From positions 1 through 32,964 of the forward strand of contig CAKTOX010000025.1 in assembly GCA_934590355.1 (NCBI GenBank): a stretch of DNA of 32,964 nucleotides. Direction: 5' to 3'. The translations under genes and the position numbers were made by a program. This DNA is from an uncultured Oscillospiraceae bacterium. Lineage in GTDB: Bacteria; Bacillota; Clostridia; Oscillospirales; Oscillospiraceae. The notes under the pieces are model-generated. The model did no database searches. It had not been told where the DNA came from and was given only the letters and a program-made list of their open reading frames with translations. This document shows, piece after piece, positions 6,277-13,026 of this stretch (the first letter of the stretch is position 1; each line of letters starts with the position of its first letter).

Positions 6277-6308
6277 GAGAGTGCGGATCAAGTCTGCACT
6301 CTCTTTTT
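6272..6308 (-). terminator. Terminator of the murI-ywiB-argS operon
   Basis: AAAAAGAGAGTGC (6272-6284) pairs perfectly with GCACTCTCTTTTT (6296-6308) around an 11-nt loop. On the minus strand the stem ends in U5. It lies about 140 nt after the argS stop, with no gene between. Confidence 0.75.
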
Positions 6309-6341
6309 TACACTTGTTTTAAATTTCTGTTCCGACTATAC

Positions 6342-6360
6342 GGGCGAGCAATGCTCGCCC
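6342..6360. repeat. Palindromic intergenic repeat
   Basis: GGGCGAGCA (6342-6350), one A, TGCTCGCCC (6352-6360), followed by CTACAA. The sequence looks like the short GC-rich palindromes (often ending CTACAA) that are scattered between genes in many bacterial genomes. Only one copy is visible in this window. Confidence 0.5.
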
Positions 6361-6449
6361 CTACAACACAGATTTAAGTTCCAGCTAAATTTTCGACACC
6401 GGGCAACCGCAATATGCGTATCGGCAGGTGCGTCAAAGCGCCACTGAAA

Positions 6450-8195
6450 CTACATTTTCTCGGGAGCGGAGACGCCGATTATCGACAGTGCGAGCGCGAT
6501 GACTCTGCGCACGGTGTCGGCAAGCACGAGACGAGCCTCAAGCACGCCCTCGGGAGCGCCCTTGATACGGCAGGCGGTGTAGAATCTGTGGAAGCGGGCG
6601 GCAAGCTCGGTGACGTACTTGTTGATGCGGCTCGGGTCATAGTCGCGCGCGGCAAGTCTTATCTCCTCGGGCAGCAGCGCGACCTGCTTTATTAGCTCGC
6701 GCTCCTGCTCCGTTTCGAGCACCGACAGGTCAATTCCGTCCGCGCAGGGCACCTCGTGGCCGTCCTCACGCAGAGCGGCTATCATGGTGCAAATTCTCGC
6801 ATGAGCGTACTGGACGTAGTACACGGGGTTTTCGCTGTCCTGACGCACGGCGAGGTCAAGGTCAAACTCAACGGGAGACTCGGGGCGGGAGTTGAAGAAA
6901 TAGCGCGCCGCGTCAACGGGGATCTCGTCCAGAAGGTCGCACAGCGATATTGCCTTGCCGGTGCGCTTGGACATACGCACGACCTCACCGCCGCGCATGA
7001 GCTTAACAAGCTGCATGAGCACGATGTCGAGTCTGTGCTCGCCGTCGAGGCCGAGAGCGTCCATCGCGCCCTTGAGTCGCGCAACGTGGCCGTGGTGGTC
7101 TGCGCCCCAGACGTTTATGACCTTGTCAAAGCCGCGCTGCTCAAATTTGTTGCGATGATATGCGATGTCCGCGGCAAAATAGGTGTAAAAACCGTTTGCA
7201 CGGCGCAGCACGTCGTCCTTGAGCTCGAGCTTTTCGATATCCTCGGGCTTCTTGCCCGCGGCAAGGAGCTTGTCGGAAAGTATCTTCGAGGTGTGCAGCC
7301 ACAGCGCGCCGTCCTTTTCATACGTCCAGCCCGCATCGGTGAGCTTCTGCACGCTCTCGGCGACGTAGCCGCTCTCGTGCAGGCTCGATTCGAGGAACCA
7401 CTCGTCGTATTTTATGCCGTAGCGCTCAAGGTCGCGCTTCATTTTCGGGAGGTTTATCGACAGGCCGAACTGAGCCATCAGCTTGTGGCGCTCGACCGTG
7501 GGAAGCTCGAGCCAGCCCTCGCCGTACTTTTCGCAGAAGAGCTTTGCCAGCTCCTTTATATCGTCGCCGTGGTAGCCGTCCTCGGGGAACTCGATCGCGT
7601 CCTCGCCCTTGAGAAGCTGGATGCTGCGCGCCTCGATGGAGGTGGCAAACTTCTCGATCTGGTTGCCGGCGTCGTTAACGTAGAACTCGCGCCAAACGTC
7701 GTAGCCCGCTCTGGAGAGCACCGATGCGAGCGCATCGCCGAGCACGCCGCCGCGGGCGTTGCCCATGTGCATGGGACCGGTGGGGTTTGCGGAAACAAAC
7801 TCGACCATGAGCTTTTTGCCCTCGCCGAGATTGCAGTTGCAGTATTCCTCGCCTTCCTGCTCAACGTTCCTGAGTACGTCGGAATACCACTTGCCGCCCA
7901 TGCGGAAGTTCATAAAGCCGGGGCCCGCGACCTCGACGCTGTCAAACCAGCTTCCGTCAAGCGCCATGTTCGCAATGAGCGTCTCCGCAACCTTGCGCGG
8001 GGGCATACGCATGAGCTTCGCGCTTGCCATCGCATAGTTTGCCGCGTAGTCGCCGTTGGAGGTGTCCTTGGGGATCTCAACGCTGCCGTTGAGGGTAAGA
8101 CCCTCGGGGAGCTCGCCCTTTGCCGCTGCGGCATTGTACGCCGCGTTAACGAGGTCTGTGACCTGCTGCTTTGCCATCTGTATCATATTTGCCAT
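6450..8195 (-). CDS. argS: Arginyl-tRNA synthetase
   Basis: This encodes a 581-residue class I aminoacyl-tRNA synthetase that charges tRNA-Arg. The N-terminal add-1 domain occupies about residues 1-100. The catalytic domain carries SANPTGPMHMGN, with HMGN (143-146) as the HIGH-type signature, and MSKRTGKA (408-415) as the KMSKS-type loop. The anticodon-binding DALR domain fills the C-terminus (from about 465). Length is normal. It is the last gene of the murI-ywiB-argS group, starting 14 nt after the DUF1934 stop; the ywiB-argS neighbourhood is also found in Bacillus subtilis. Confidence 0.97.
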   Translation of the reverse strand: MANMIQMAKQQVTDLVNAAYNAAAAKGELPEGLTLNGSVEIPKDTSNGDYAANYAMASAKLMRMPPRKVAETLIANMALDGSWFDSVEVAGPGFMNFRMGGKWYSDVLRNVEQEGEEYCNCNLGEGKKLMVEFVSANPTGPMHMGNARGGVLGDALASVLSRAGYDVWREFYVNDAGNQIEKFATSIEARSIQLLKGEDAIEFPEDGYHGDDIKELAKLFCEKYGEGWLELPTVERHKLMAQFGLSINLPKMKRDLERYGIKYDEWFLESSLHESGYVAESVQKLTDAGWTYEKDGALWLHTSKILSDKLLAAGKKPEDIEKLELKDDVLRRANGFYTYFAADIAYHRNKFEQRGFDKVINVWGADHHGHVARLKGAMDALGLDGEHRLDIVLMQLVKLMRGGEVVRMSKRTGKAISLCDLLDEIPVDAARYFFNSRPESPVEFDLDLAVRQDSENPVYYVQYAHARICTMIAALREDGHEVPCADGIDLSVLETEQERELIKQVALLPEEIRLAARDYDPSRINKYVTELAARFHRFYTACRIKGAPEGVLEARLVLADTVRRVIALALSIIGVSAPEKM

Positions 8196-8209
8196 ATATC
8201 TTTATCCTC

Positions 8210-8629
8210 TCAGTCTGTGAGCCTTACGCTCATTTTAAGTGTGTTTCTGCTTGCAACGGTGTGCTCCATATTGACAACGTAATCTATATTGAGCTCGCCG
8301 CCCAAGTCGTTAAAGCTCGCGCTCACGCTGCGCGTTTCGATGCCCATTGTCGCGCTGCCGAATTTGGTGTCATACAAAAAGCGGGTCTTTTCACCCGGGC
8401 GAAAGACCATCTTGGTGTTGAGCATTCCCCTGCGCTCGACCGTCACGGCGTCGGGAGCTATGTCCACGGTAGTAGTCGTGCCCTCAAGCCCCGTGAGCTC
8501 GCTTTCGACGTAGTATATCTGATAGCCCGTTTCCGTGGGGCAGTAAATGCCGTCGGTTACGAATTCTATCGTATCCTGCTCGGGCTGCATAAAGCCCTGC
8601 ACTCCGGTTATATTGATGACTGCTCTCAT
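8210..8629 (-). CDS. ywiB: DUF1934 (YwiB-like) protein
   Basis: This encodes a 139-residue beta-rich protein of the DUF1934/YwiB family, which has a calycin-like barrel and no established function. The TVERRGMLNTKMVF and METRSVSASFNDLGGELNIDY-type strands in the second half are characteristic. The open frame extends further upstream, but the true start is the ATG at 8629, which overlaps the murI stop as ATGA and has GGAGG just before it. The 4-nt overlap implies translational coupling with murI. Co-location with argS is conserved across Firmicutes. The role is unknown. Confidence 0.85.
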   Translation of the reverse strand: MRAVINITGVQGFMQPEQDTIEFVTDGIYCPTETGYQIYYVESELTGLEGTTTTVDIAPDAVTVERRGMLNTKMVFRPGEKTRFLYDTKFGSATMGIETRSVSASFNDLGGELNIDYVVNMEHTVASRNTLKMSVRLTD

Positions 8630-9441
8630 ATCTTGTCCTCCAAGGGGAAGGGCTCGATGCAGTGCACGGCGCTTTTTAAGCCGTAGCCGAGCATCACGGG
8701 CGCGAGCACGTCGAAGTCCTCGGCAGGGCCGCTGGTGTAATACTCCTCCGCTCCGCCGCACGATGCGAGCATATCGTTTTCTTCAAGGTATTCTGCAAGC
8801 GCCTTCGCCGAGGCGTCCGCCGCTCCGACGAGCTTAACGCTCTGTCCGAGGCAGTCTCCGATAGCGCCGGCTATGAGCCCGTAGTGCGTGCAGCCGAGAA
8901 GCAGCGCTCCGACTCCCGCGGTCTTCAGCGGCTCAAGCGAGCGGGAAACGACGTCGATGACCGTGGGGTCATCCTTTTTATAATGCCCGCTCTCTATCAT
9001 GGGGACAAATTCCGGACACGCGATTGCCGTTATCTCCGCCGCGGGCACGAGCTGCGCTATTTGCTCCTGAAAGGCTCCGGAGGATATGCTCGTTTGCGTT
9101 GCGATGACGCCGAGCTTTTTCTCACCCGTGAGCGCAAGCTCCCTTGCTCCCGGCAGCAGCACGCCGACGGTCTTTGTTCCGTTCTGCTCAAGAATGTCGG
9201 GGGCGTTGCTGGAAATGGTGCCGCAGGCGGCAAGGATCACCTTCACGCCGAAGCTCTCGGCAAAGGCAATATTCTGGGCGGCTATAAATCGCATTTGCTC
9301 TCTCGGCCGGCCGCCGTAGGGCATACGCCCCGTGTCGCCGAAATAGATTATGTTTTCATTCGGCATGAGCCTTCGGAGCTCGCGCACGGCGGTCAATCCG
9401 CCGAGCCCCGAATCGAACACGCCGATGGGTCTGTTATCCAT
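8626..9441 (-). CDS. murI: Glutamate racemase
   Basis: This encodes a 271-residue cytoplasmic enzyme that makes D-glutamate for peptidoglycan. Asp10-Ser11 lies in the N-terminal GVFDSGLGGLT motif and PYG is at 41-43. The two catalytic cysteines are Cys73 (AACGTISS) and Cys184 (LLGCTHYG). The first cysteine motif is usually CNTA; here the residue after Cys is Gly. AGGAG precedes the ATG at 9441. It is the first gene of the operon with ywiB and argS. A consensus TATAAT at 9475-9470 on the minus strand lies 30 nt before the start. Confidence 0.93.
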   Translation of the reverse strand: MDNRPIGVFDSGLGGLTAVRELRRLMPNENIIYFGDTGRMPYGGRPREQMRFIAAQNIAFAESFGVKVILAACGTISSNAPDILEQNGTKTVGVLLPGARELALTGEKKLGVIATQTSISSGAFQEQIAQLVPAAEITAIACPEFVPMIESGHYKKDDPTVIDVVSRSLEPLKTAGVGALLLGCTHYGLIAGAIGDCLGQSVKLVGAADASAKALAEYLEENDMLASCGGAEEYYTSGPAEDFDVLAPVMLGYGLKSAVHCIEPFPLEDKI

Positions 9442-9535
9442 TATTTTTACTCCTAATTTTCTACATCACATTATAATATGATAAAACCGCGAAAATTACA
9501 AGGATTTTTATGTGGCACAGGGGCAGTCTATCTGA

Positions 9536-9541
9536 TATAAT
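9536..9541 (+). promoter_or_regulatory. Extended -10 promoter for the 9572 gene
   Basis: TATAAT at 9536-9541 is preceded by TGA, forming an extended -10 element. No good -35 box is found at the normal distance. It faces away from the murI -10 (9470-9475), so 9442-9571 is a divergent promoter region. Confidence 0.55.
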
Positions 9542-9571
9542 ACTATGAGAATCGTGACAGGAGGCGCAGCT

Positions 9572-9970
9572 TTGAATATAGATCTGACCGAAAAGGAGTT
9601 TCGCAGGCTCCTCGACCTTGTTTATATAGGAAACTGGATACTTAACTCAACGCGCACGACAGACCGCTTCGAGGACTATGACATAGTTCAGGAGAAGCTG
9701 TTTTCGCTGTGTGCGAAAAACGGAATGAAGTCGCTCATTCAGGTCTGGCACGGGCACGTTTTCCCCTCGCGCGCATACGAGGACGGCGGGATCCACGAGG
9801 CGATAGCCGACTATGAGGACGCGGTGTTTTTCGACATTCTCGCCGAGGAGCTTGCACGGCGCGACCTCGGAGAGGATTGCGACGACTACAACGCCCTCGC
9901 GGCCCGCATCGACGAATACATGGACGAATTTGAGGCAAACGGCGTTGAAAACCTGACGCTCGACGAATAA
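9572..9970 (+). CDS. Conserved-looking small acidic protein of unknown function
   Basis: This encodes a 132-residue acidic, helix-rich soluble protein. It starts MNIDLTEKEFRRLLDLVYIGNWILNS and has a central FEDYDIVQEKLFSLC segment and an Asp/Glu-rich C-terminus. I do not recognise a named family. The frame is open from 9545, but AGGAGG at 9559-9564 is placed for the TTG at 9572, so I use that start. Its promoter diverges from murI, and a terminator follows, so it seems to be a single-gene unit. There are no membrane segments, cysteine pairs or catalytic motifs that I can name. Confidence 0.75.
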   Translation: MNIDLTEKEFRRLLDLVYIGNWILNSTRTTDRFEDYDIVQEKLFSLCAKNGMKSLIQVWHGHVFPSRAYEDGGIHEAIADYEDAVFFDILAEELARRDLGEDCDDYNALAARIDEYMDEFEANGVENLTLDE

Positions 9971-9993
9971 AACCTAAATAGCGGCACAAAATA

Positions 9994-10022
9994 ATTGCAT
10001 CGGCTTCCGGTGCAATTTTTTT
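9994..10022 (+). terminator. Terminator between the 9572 gene and spoVAC
   Basis: ATTGCATCGG (9994-10003) pairs with CCGGTGCAAT (10007-10016, one G-U) around CTT, then T7. It ends only 15 nt before the spoVAC start. Confidence 0.8.
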
Positions 10023-10037
10023 ATGTGAGGCAAGGCA

Positions 10038-10478
10038 ATGAAAATGACAAACGAGGAATACAGGCGCTATTCCGATTCCCACCAGCCGCGCTCAAAACAC
10101 GCCGCAAACGCAGCGAAGGCCTTCGCCGTCGGCGGGCTCATCTGCTGCGCGGGGCAGCTTATTACGGACTTTTTCCTCTCGCACGGGCTCGATCGCCAAA
10201 GCGCCGTGACTGCCGCGAGCATAAGTCTCGTGCTTCTGGGCGCGGTGCTCACGGGGCTTGGACTATACGACCGCCTGGCAAAATTCGCGCTTGCGGGCAG
10301 CCTCGTCCCGATAACGGGCTTTGCAAACTCCATGGTCGCACCGGCGCTCGAATTCAAGACCGAGGGGCTTATAAGCGGCACGGCGGCAAAAATGTTCGTC
10401 ATCGCGGGTCCCGTGATCGTTTACGGCATCACCGCAAGCGTCGTATACGGTCTGATACTATGCGTATTCGGAGGATAA
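10038..10478 (+). CDS. spoVAC: Stage V sporulation protein AC
   Basis: This encodes a 146-residue membrane protein with about four hydrophobic segments (about 28-48, 60-78, 83-105 and 118-142). The central segment LVPITGFANSMVAPALEF, followed by KTEG and KMFVIAGPVIVYG, is diagnostic for SpoVAC. In Bacillus the SpoVA channel moves Ca-dipicolinate into the forespore and out again at germination. The usual partners spoVAD and spoVAEb are not beside it; a 47-residue gene follows instead. The start is the ATG at 10038, or 10044, behind GAGGCAAGG. A terminator ends just upstream, leaving little room for a promoter. Family assignment is firm; operon completeness elsewhere in the genome is unknown. 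Confidence 0.9.
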   Translation: MKMTNEEYRRYSDSHQPRSKHAANAAKAFAVGGLICCAGQLITDFFLSHGLDRQSAVTAASISLVLLGAVLTGLGLYDRLAKFALAGSLVPITGFANSMVAPALEFKTEGLISGTAAKMFVIAGPVIVYGITASVVYGLILCVFGG

Positions 10479-10480
10479 CC

Positions 10481-10624
10481 ATGAGCAAAAAAACTAAAAA
10501 GCACGGCAGCCTGCCCTCGGACGAGAACGTCGCACCGCGTGATTTCCGCGGGCGCGACGGCAGTATCCGCAGCGAGCACGGCGCCAAGGCTCCCGACGGC
10601 ATATCCGGCGACTGGGGCAAATAA
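10481..10624 (+). CDS. 47-residue hydrophilic protein downstream of spoVAC
   Basis: This encodes 47 residues, basic at the start (MSKKTKKHGSLPS) and rich in Gly, Asp and Ser, with a tail ISGDWGK. It has GGAGG 5-9 nt upstream and starts 2 nt after the spoVAC stop, so it is co-transcribed and probably translationally coupled. A terminator directly follows. The composition suggests an unstructured protein. Its place behind spoVAC hints at a sporulation role, but the family is unknown to me. Confidence 0.7.
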   Translation: MSKKTKKHGSLPSDENVAPRDFRGRDGSIRSEHGAKAPDGISGDWGK

Positions 10625-10655
10625 AAACGGACACCCGATGGGTGTCCGTTTTTTA
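10623..10655. terminator. Bidirectional terminator after the spoVAC unit
   Basis: AAAAACGGACACCC (10623-10636) pairs with GGGTGTCCGTTTTT (10640-10653) around GAT, with flanking T- and A-runs. It sits between the spoVAC unit and the convergent ABC operon, and its left arm overlaps the stop codon of the 47-residue gene. Confidence 0.88.
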
Positions 10656-11381
10656 TTATTCTCTCATCTGCCGCAGGAACAGCACGACCGCAAGGACTGC
10701 CGCAGCGGCGGCGTAGGCTGCGACCCACGCAATATCCGCGCCGCAGTCGAGGCTGCCCGCGCAGGCCGCCTGCTGTATCCTGACCGCGTGCACGAACGGC
10801 AGAGCTTCCGCCGTTTTTTCAAACGCACCGCCCACGAGCTTTAAGTCGAACCATATGCCCGACAGCCACGCGGTGAGGTTCGTCAGCAGCGCTCCGCACA
10901 CTCCGCCGACCTGCTTTACGCTCAAAACGCTTCCGCACAAAAGCCCGAGCGATATGAAAAACACGGCAGCCGGAATGCCCGCAAGAAGCGCAATTAAAAT
11001 TCCGCGCGTCGGAGCCAAGCCGAGCGGCAGCGCCGCGAGAAAGCACACGGCGCTTTGCGCAAGCGCCATCGGCAATAGCGGCAGGGTGTAGCCGAAGATG
11101 AAGTCCGCCGCCGTCATGGGCGTCGTGTAAAGCCGCTGCAAAAGCGCGCTCTCGCGGTCCCTTGAAACGAGCGTCGCGGCAAAAAGCGTCATGAACGACA
11201 GTCCGAAAACCGTCATGCCCGGCGCAAGCTTTTCTATCTCAAACAGCGCGACCGGCACGTTTTTCTGTATTGCCGACAGCAGCAGTATGAGCACGACCGG
11301 AAACCCCAGACCGAACGCGAGGTTTATCGGATCGCGCAGGATCTCCTTACCCGTGCGCGCGGAAAAGCTCAGCATTTTCAT
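10656..11381 (-). CDS. ABC-2 type transporter permease
   Basis: This encodes a 241-residue membrane protein with six predicted transmembrane helices (about 20-38, 52-72, 97-120, 127-150, 158-178 and 213-234). A segment SRDRESALLQRLYTTPMTAADF, split by helix 2, matches the cytoplasmic coupling region of ABC-2 permeases. It is presumably the membrane half of an exporter for a drug, peptide or lipid. Its start overlaps the ATPase stop by 4 nt. It is the last gene of a TetR-ATPase-permease operon. The substrate cannot be inferred, but a TetR regulator suggests a toxic small molecule. Confidence 0.88.
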   Translation of the reverse strand: MKMLSFSARTGKEILRDPINLAFGLGFPVVLILLLSAIQKNVPVALFEIEKLAPGMTVFGLSFMTLFAATLVSRDRESALLQRLYTTPMTAADFIFGYTLPLLPMALAQSAVCFLAALPLGLAPTRGILIALLAGIPAAVFFISLGLLCGSVLSVKQVGGVCGALLTNLTAWLSGIWFDLKLVGGAFEKTAEALPFVHAVRIQQAACAGSLDCGADIAWVAAYAAAAAVLAVVLFLRQMRE

Positions 11382-12106
11382 GCTTCCGCCCCCTTTACGA
11401 GCTTCACGAATGCGTCCTCAAAGCGCTCCTCGCCCGCAAGAGCCTTGAGCTCCTCGGCAGTGCCCAGAGCGAGCAGCCGACCGCCGCGCATGATGCCGAT
11501 GCGATCGGAAAGCGCCTCCGCCTCCTCCATGTAATGGGTCGTGAGCACGACGGTCGTTTTGCCCTTGAGGCAGCGCACGGTGTCCCAGAGCTCGCTGCGG
11601 GCGATGACGTCAAGCCCGAGCGTCGGCTCGTCGAGGAATAATATCTCCGGACGCCCCGTGAGCGCCATTGCAATGCTCAGCCGCCTCTGCCAGCCGCCCG
11701 AGAGCTTTCCCGCTTTTCTGCCGCTTATTTCGCCGAGCCCGAACTCCTCCGACAGCTCCGCGGCACGCTCACGGCTGCGCGCCCTCGAATATCCGCGCAC
11801 ACCGCACATGAGCTCCAAATTCTCGCGCACCGTAAGATTGGGCGCAACGGCGGTCTCCTGCGGAGATACGCCGATGATGCGCTTGACGGCGGCGGGGTCT
11901 TTTTTTATGCTCACGCCGCCGAGCAGTGCGTCGCCCGAGGTAGGCTGCGTTAGGCAGGAGAGCATTTTTATCGTCGTGGTCTTGCCCGCTCCGTTAACGC
12001 CGAGAAGCGAAAACAATTCGCCGCTGCGTATGCTCAGGTCGAGCCCGTCAACAGCGGTCACGCCCTTATATTTTTTCGTAAGTCCCACAGCCTGTATCGC
12101 GTTCAT
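11378..12106 (-). CDS. ABC transporter ATP-binding protein
   Basis: This encodes a 242-residue cytoplasmic ATPase. Walker A GVNGAGKT is at residues 36-43, the signature LSGGWQRRLSIA is in the middle, and Walker B ILFLDEPTLGLD follows with the H-loop TTHYMEEAE. It is the DrrA/CcmA-like class that pairs with ABC-2 permeases. The frame is open further upstream, but the ATG at 12106 overlaps the regulator's TGA (ATGA), which fixes the start and implies coupled translation. It works with the permease encoded next. Confidence 0.93.
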   Translation of the reverse strand: MNAIQAVGLTKKYKGVTAVDGLDLSIRSGELFSLLGVNGAGKTTTIKMLSCLTQPTSGDALLGGVSIKKDPAAVKRIIGVSPQETAVAPNLTVRENLELMCGVRGYSRARSRERAAELSEEFGLGEISGRKAGKLSGGWQRRLSIAMALTGRPEILFLDEPTLGLDVIARSELWDTVRCLKGKTTVVLTTHYMEEAEALSDRIGIMRGGRLLALGTAEELKALAGEERFEDAFVKLVKGAEA

Positions 12107-12672
12107 TTTTCTCCCCCGCACCAGCGTGCACGCAGTCCCTCGTAAGCATCGCTCAGGACGCGGCTCACATAGTCCTCCTGCCAATCGAGATAACCCGTGA
12201 CTATCATCGACGCTATACCGTGCACGAATATCCACATTTCAAGATGGAAAAGCCGCGCGTCCTGCTCACTAAGTCCCGTGCTGCGGCTTATGAGTGAGAT
12301 TATCCCGTCGATGCTTTTGTCATCGCTTTGAGTCTGCTCCGCGGCGCTGCGGTCGCGCATGAACAGGAGCTTAAACAGCTCCGGCGAGCGCCTTGCAAAG
12401 CCGATATACGCCATACCGCTGGCCTTATACGGCGGATAGCGCCCGCTGCTCATGCCCTCGGCAAGAAAGCTCTGATACTCCGCGTCGGCAGCGCGCACGA
12501 CCGCCTCCTGCACCTGCTGCATATTTTCAAAAAGCCCGAACACGGGCTTTGCCGAGCACCCCAACGCCGAGGCAAGACTTCTTGCCGTGAGCGCTGCCAT
12601 TCCGCCCTCGCGCACTATCTCCAGTGCGGCGGCAATTACCTCCTCGCGCGTGAATCTCATTTTAGGCGGCAT
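12103..12672 (-). CDS. TetR/AcrR-family repressor
   Basis: This encodes a 189-residue regulator. Residues about 8-55 form the TetR helix-turn-helix (FTREEVIAAALEIV, then ALTARSLASALGCS and the recognition region KPVFGLFENM). The remainder is the ligand-binding helical domain, with a WHG-type C-terminal region resembling TetR_C-like domains. It is the first gene of the exporter operon. A near-perfect palindromic operator lies between its promoter and its start, so it very probably represses its own operon and releases it on binding the exporter's substrate. Confidence 0.9.
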   Translation of the reverse strand: MPPKMRFTREEVIAAALEIVREGGMAALTARSLASALGCSAKPVFGLFENMQQVQEAVVRAADAEYQSFLAEGMSSGRYPPYKASGMAYIGFARRSPELFKLLFMRDRSAAEQTQSDDKSIDGIISLISRSTGLSEQDARLFHLEMWIFVHGIASMIVTGYLDWQEDYVSRVLSDAYEGLRARWCGGEK

Positions 12673-12690
12673 TTTTTACACTCTCCTTCC

Positions 12691-12718
12691 GCAACTTGTG
12701 TTGCGCAACATCTGTTGC
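12691..12718. promoter_or_regulatory. TetR operator
   Basis: The centre TGTTGCGCAACA (12699-12710) is a perfect 12-bp palindrome, flanked by GCAAC (12691-12695) and GTTGC (12714-12718), also complementary. It overlaps the predicted transcription start of the TetR-ABC operon. This is the position expected for autorepression. Confidence 0.8.
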
Positions 12719-12719
12719 C

Positions 12720-12747
12720 ATTATAGCACACGGGTGCGTTTTGTCAA
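12720..12747 (-). promoter_or_regulatory. Sigma-A promoter of the TetR-ABC operon
   Basis: On the minus strand, consensus TTGACA (12747-12742), a 16-nt spacer, and consensus TATAAT (12725-12720). The operator follows directly downstream. Confidence 0.88.
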
Positions 12748-12764
12748 TGTTAACATCACCTTAA

Positions 12765-12792
12765 TTGACAAATTTTCTGCGTCATGTAGAAT
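12765..12792 (+). promoter_or_regulatory. Divergent sigma-A promoter for the 12816 gene
   Basis: Consensus TTGACA (12765-12770), a 16-nt spacer, and TAGAAT (12787-12792). Its -35 box lies 18 nt from the -35 box of the TetR promoter on the other strand. Confidence 0.75.
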
Positions 12793-12815
12793 ATAAGCAA
12801 ACGGAGGTGAGCAGG

Positions 12816-12986
12816 ATGAAGAAAAAGGAACGCGAGGAGGACGAGGAGATACGTCGCGCGAAGGCGAATATCCGCACCGGCTTTATCATTGCGGTGATAG
12901 TCATAGCTTTGTTTGCAATAGTCGCCGCCGTAATGCTCGGCATGCTGAGCTGGGGATTTGATTGCGATGTTGCGAAAATAAACTAA
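12816..12986 (+). CDS. 56-residue single-pass membrane protein
   Basis: This encodes a 56-residue protein with a highly charged N-terminus (MKKKEREEDEEIRRAKANIR), one transmembrane helix (about residues 22-44) and a short tail. GGAGG at 12803-12807 and a strong promoter support expression. A terminator starts right at the stop codon. It is divergent from the TetR-ABC operon and shares its control region, so it may be linked in function or be bystander regulation. The family is not recognised. Confidence 0.75.
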   Translation: MKKKEREEDEEIRRAKANIRTGFIIAVIVIALFAIVAAVMLGMLSWGFDCDVAKIN

Positions 12987-13013
12987 AAGCGGCAGGATAA
13001 ACCTGCCGCTTTT
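12985..13013. terminator. Bidirectional terminator
   Basis: AAAAGCGGCAGG (12985-12996) pairs perfectly with CCTGCCGCTTTT (13002-13013) around ATAAA. It separates the 56-residue gene from the end of the convergent seven-gene operon. Confidence 0.85.
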
Positions 13014-13026
13014 CATTTTATAAGTT

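Larger units (their letters stand above)
6119..6449. other. Intergenic region between argS and typA
   Basis: 331 bp with no gene; the frames here are low-complexity. It contains two partly overlapping long hairpins (6231-6308), a palindromic interspersed-type repeat (6342-6360), and the AT-rich typA upstream region (6119-6180). I could not identify a confident typA promoter. Confidence 0.6.

Noticed and set aside
6756..8282. 508-codon open frame on the plus strand
   Set aside because: It is antisense to argS, which has full motifs. The repetitive Ala/Val/Leu/Glu content comes from reading the opposite strand of a GC-rich gene.
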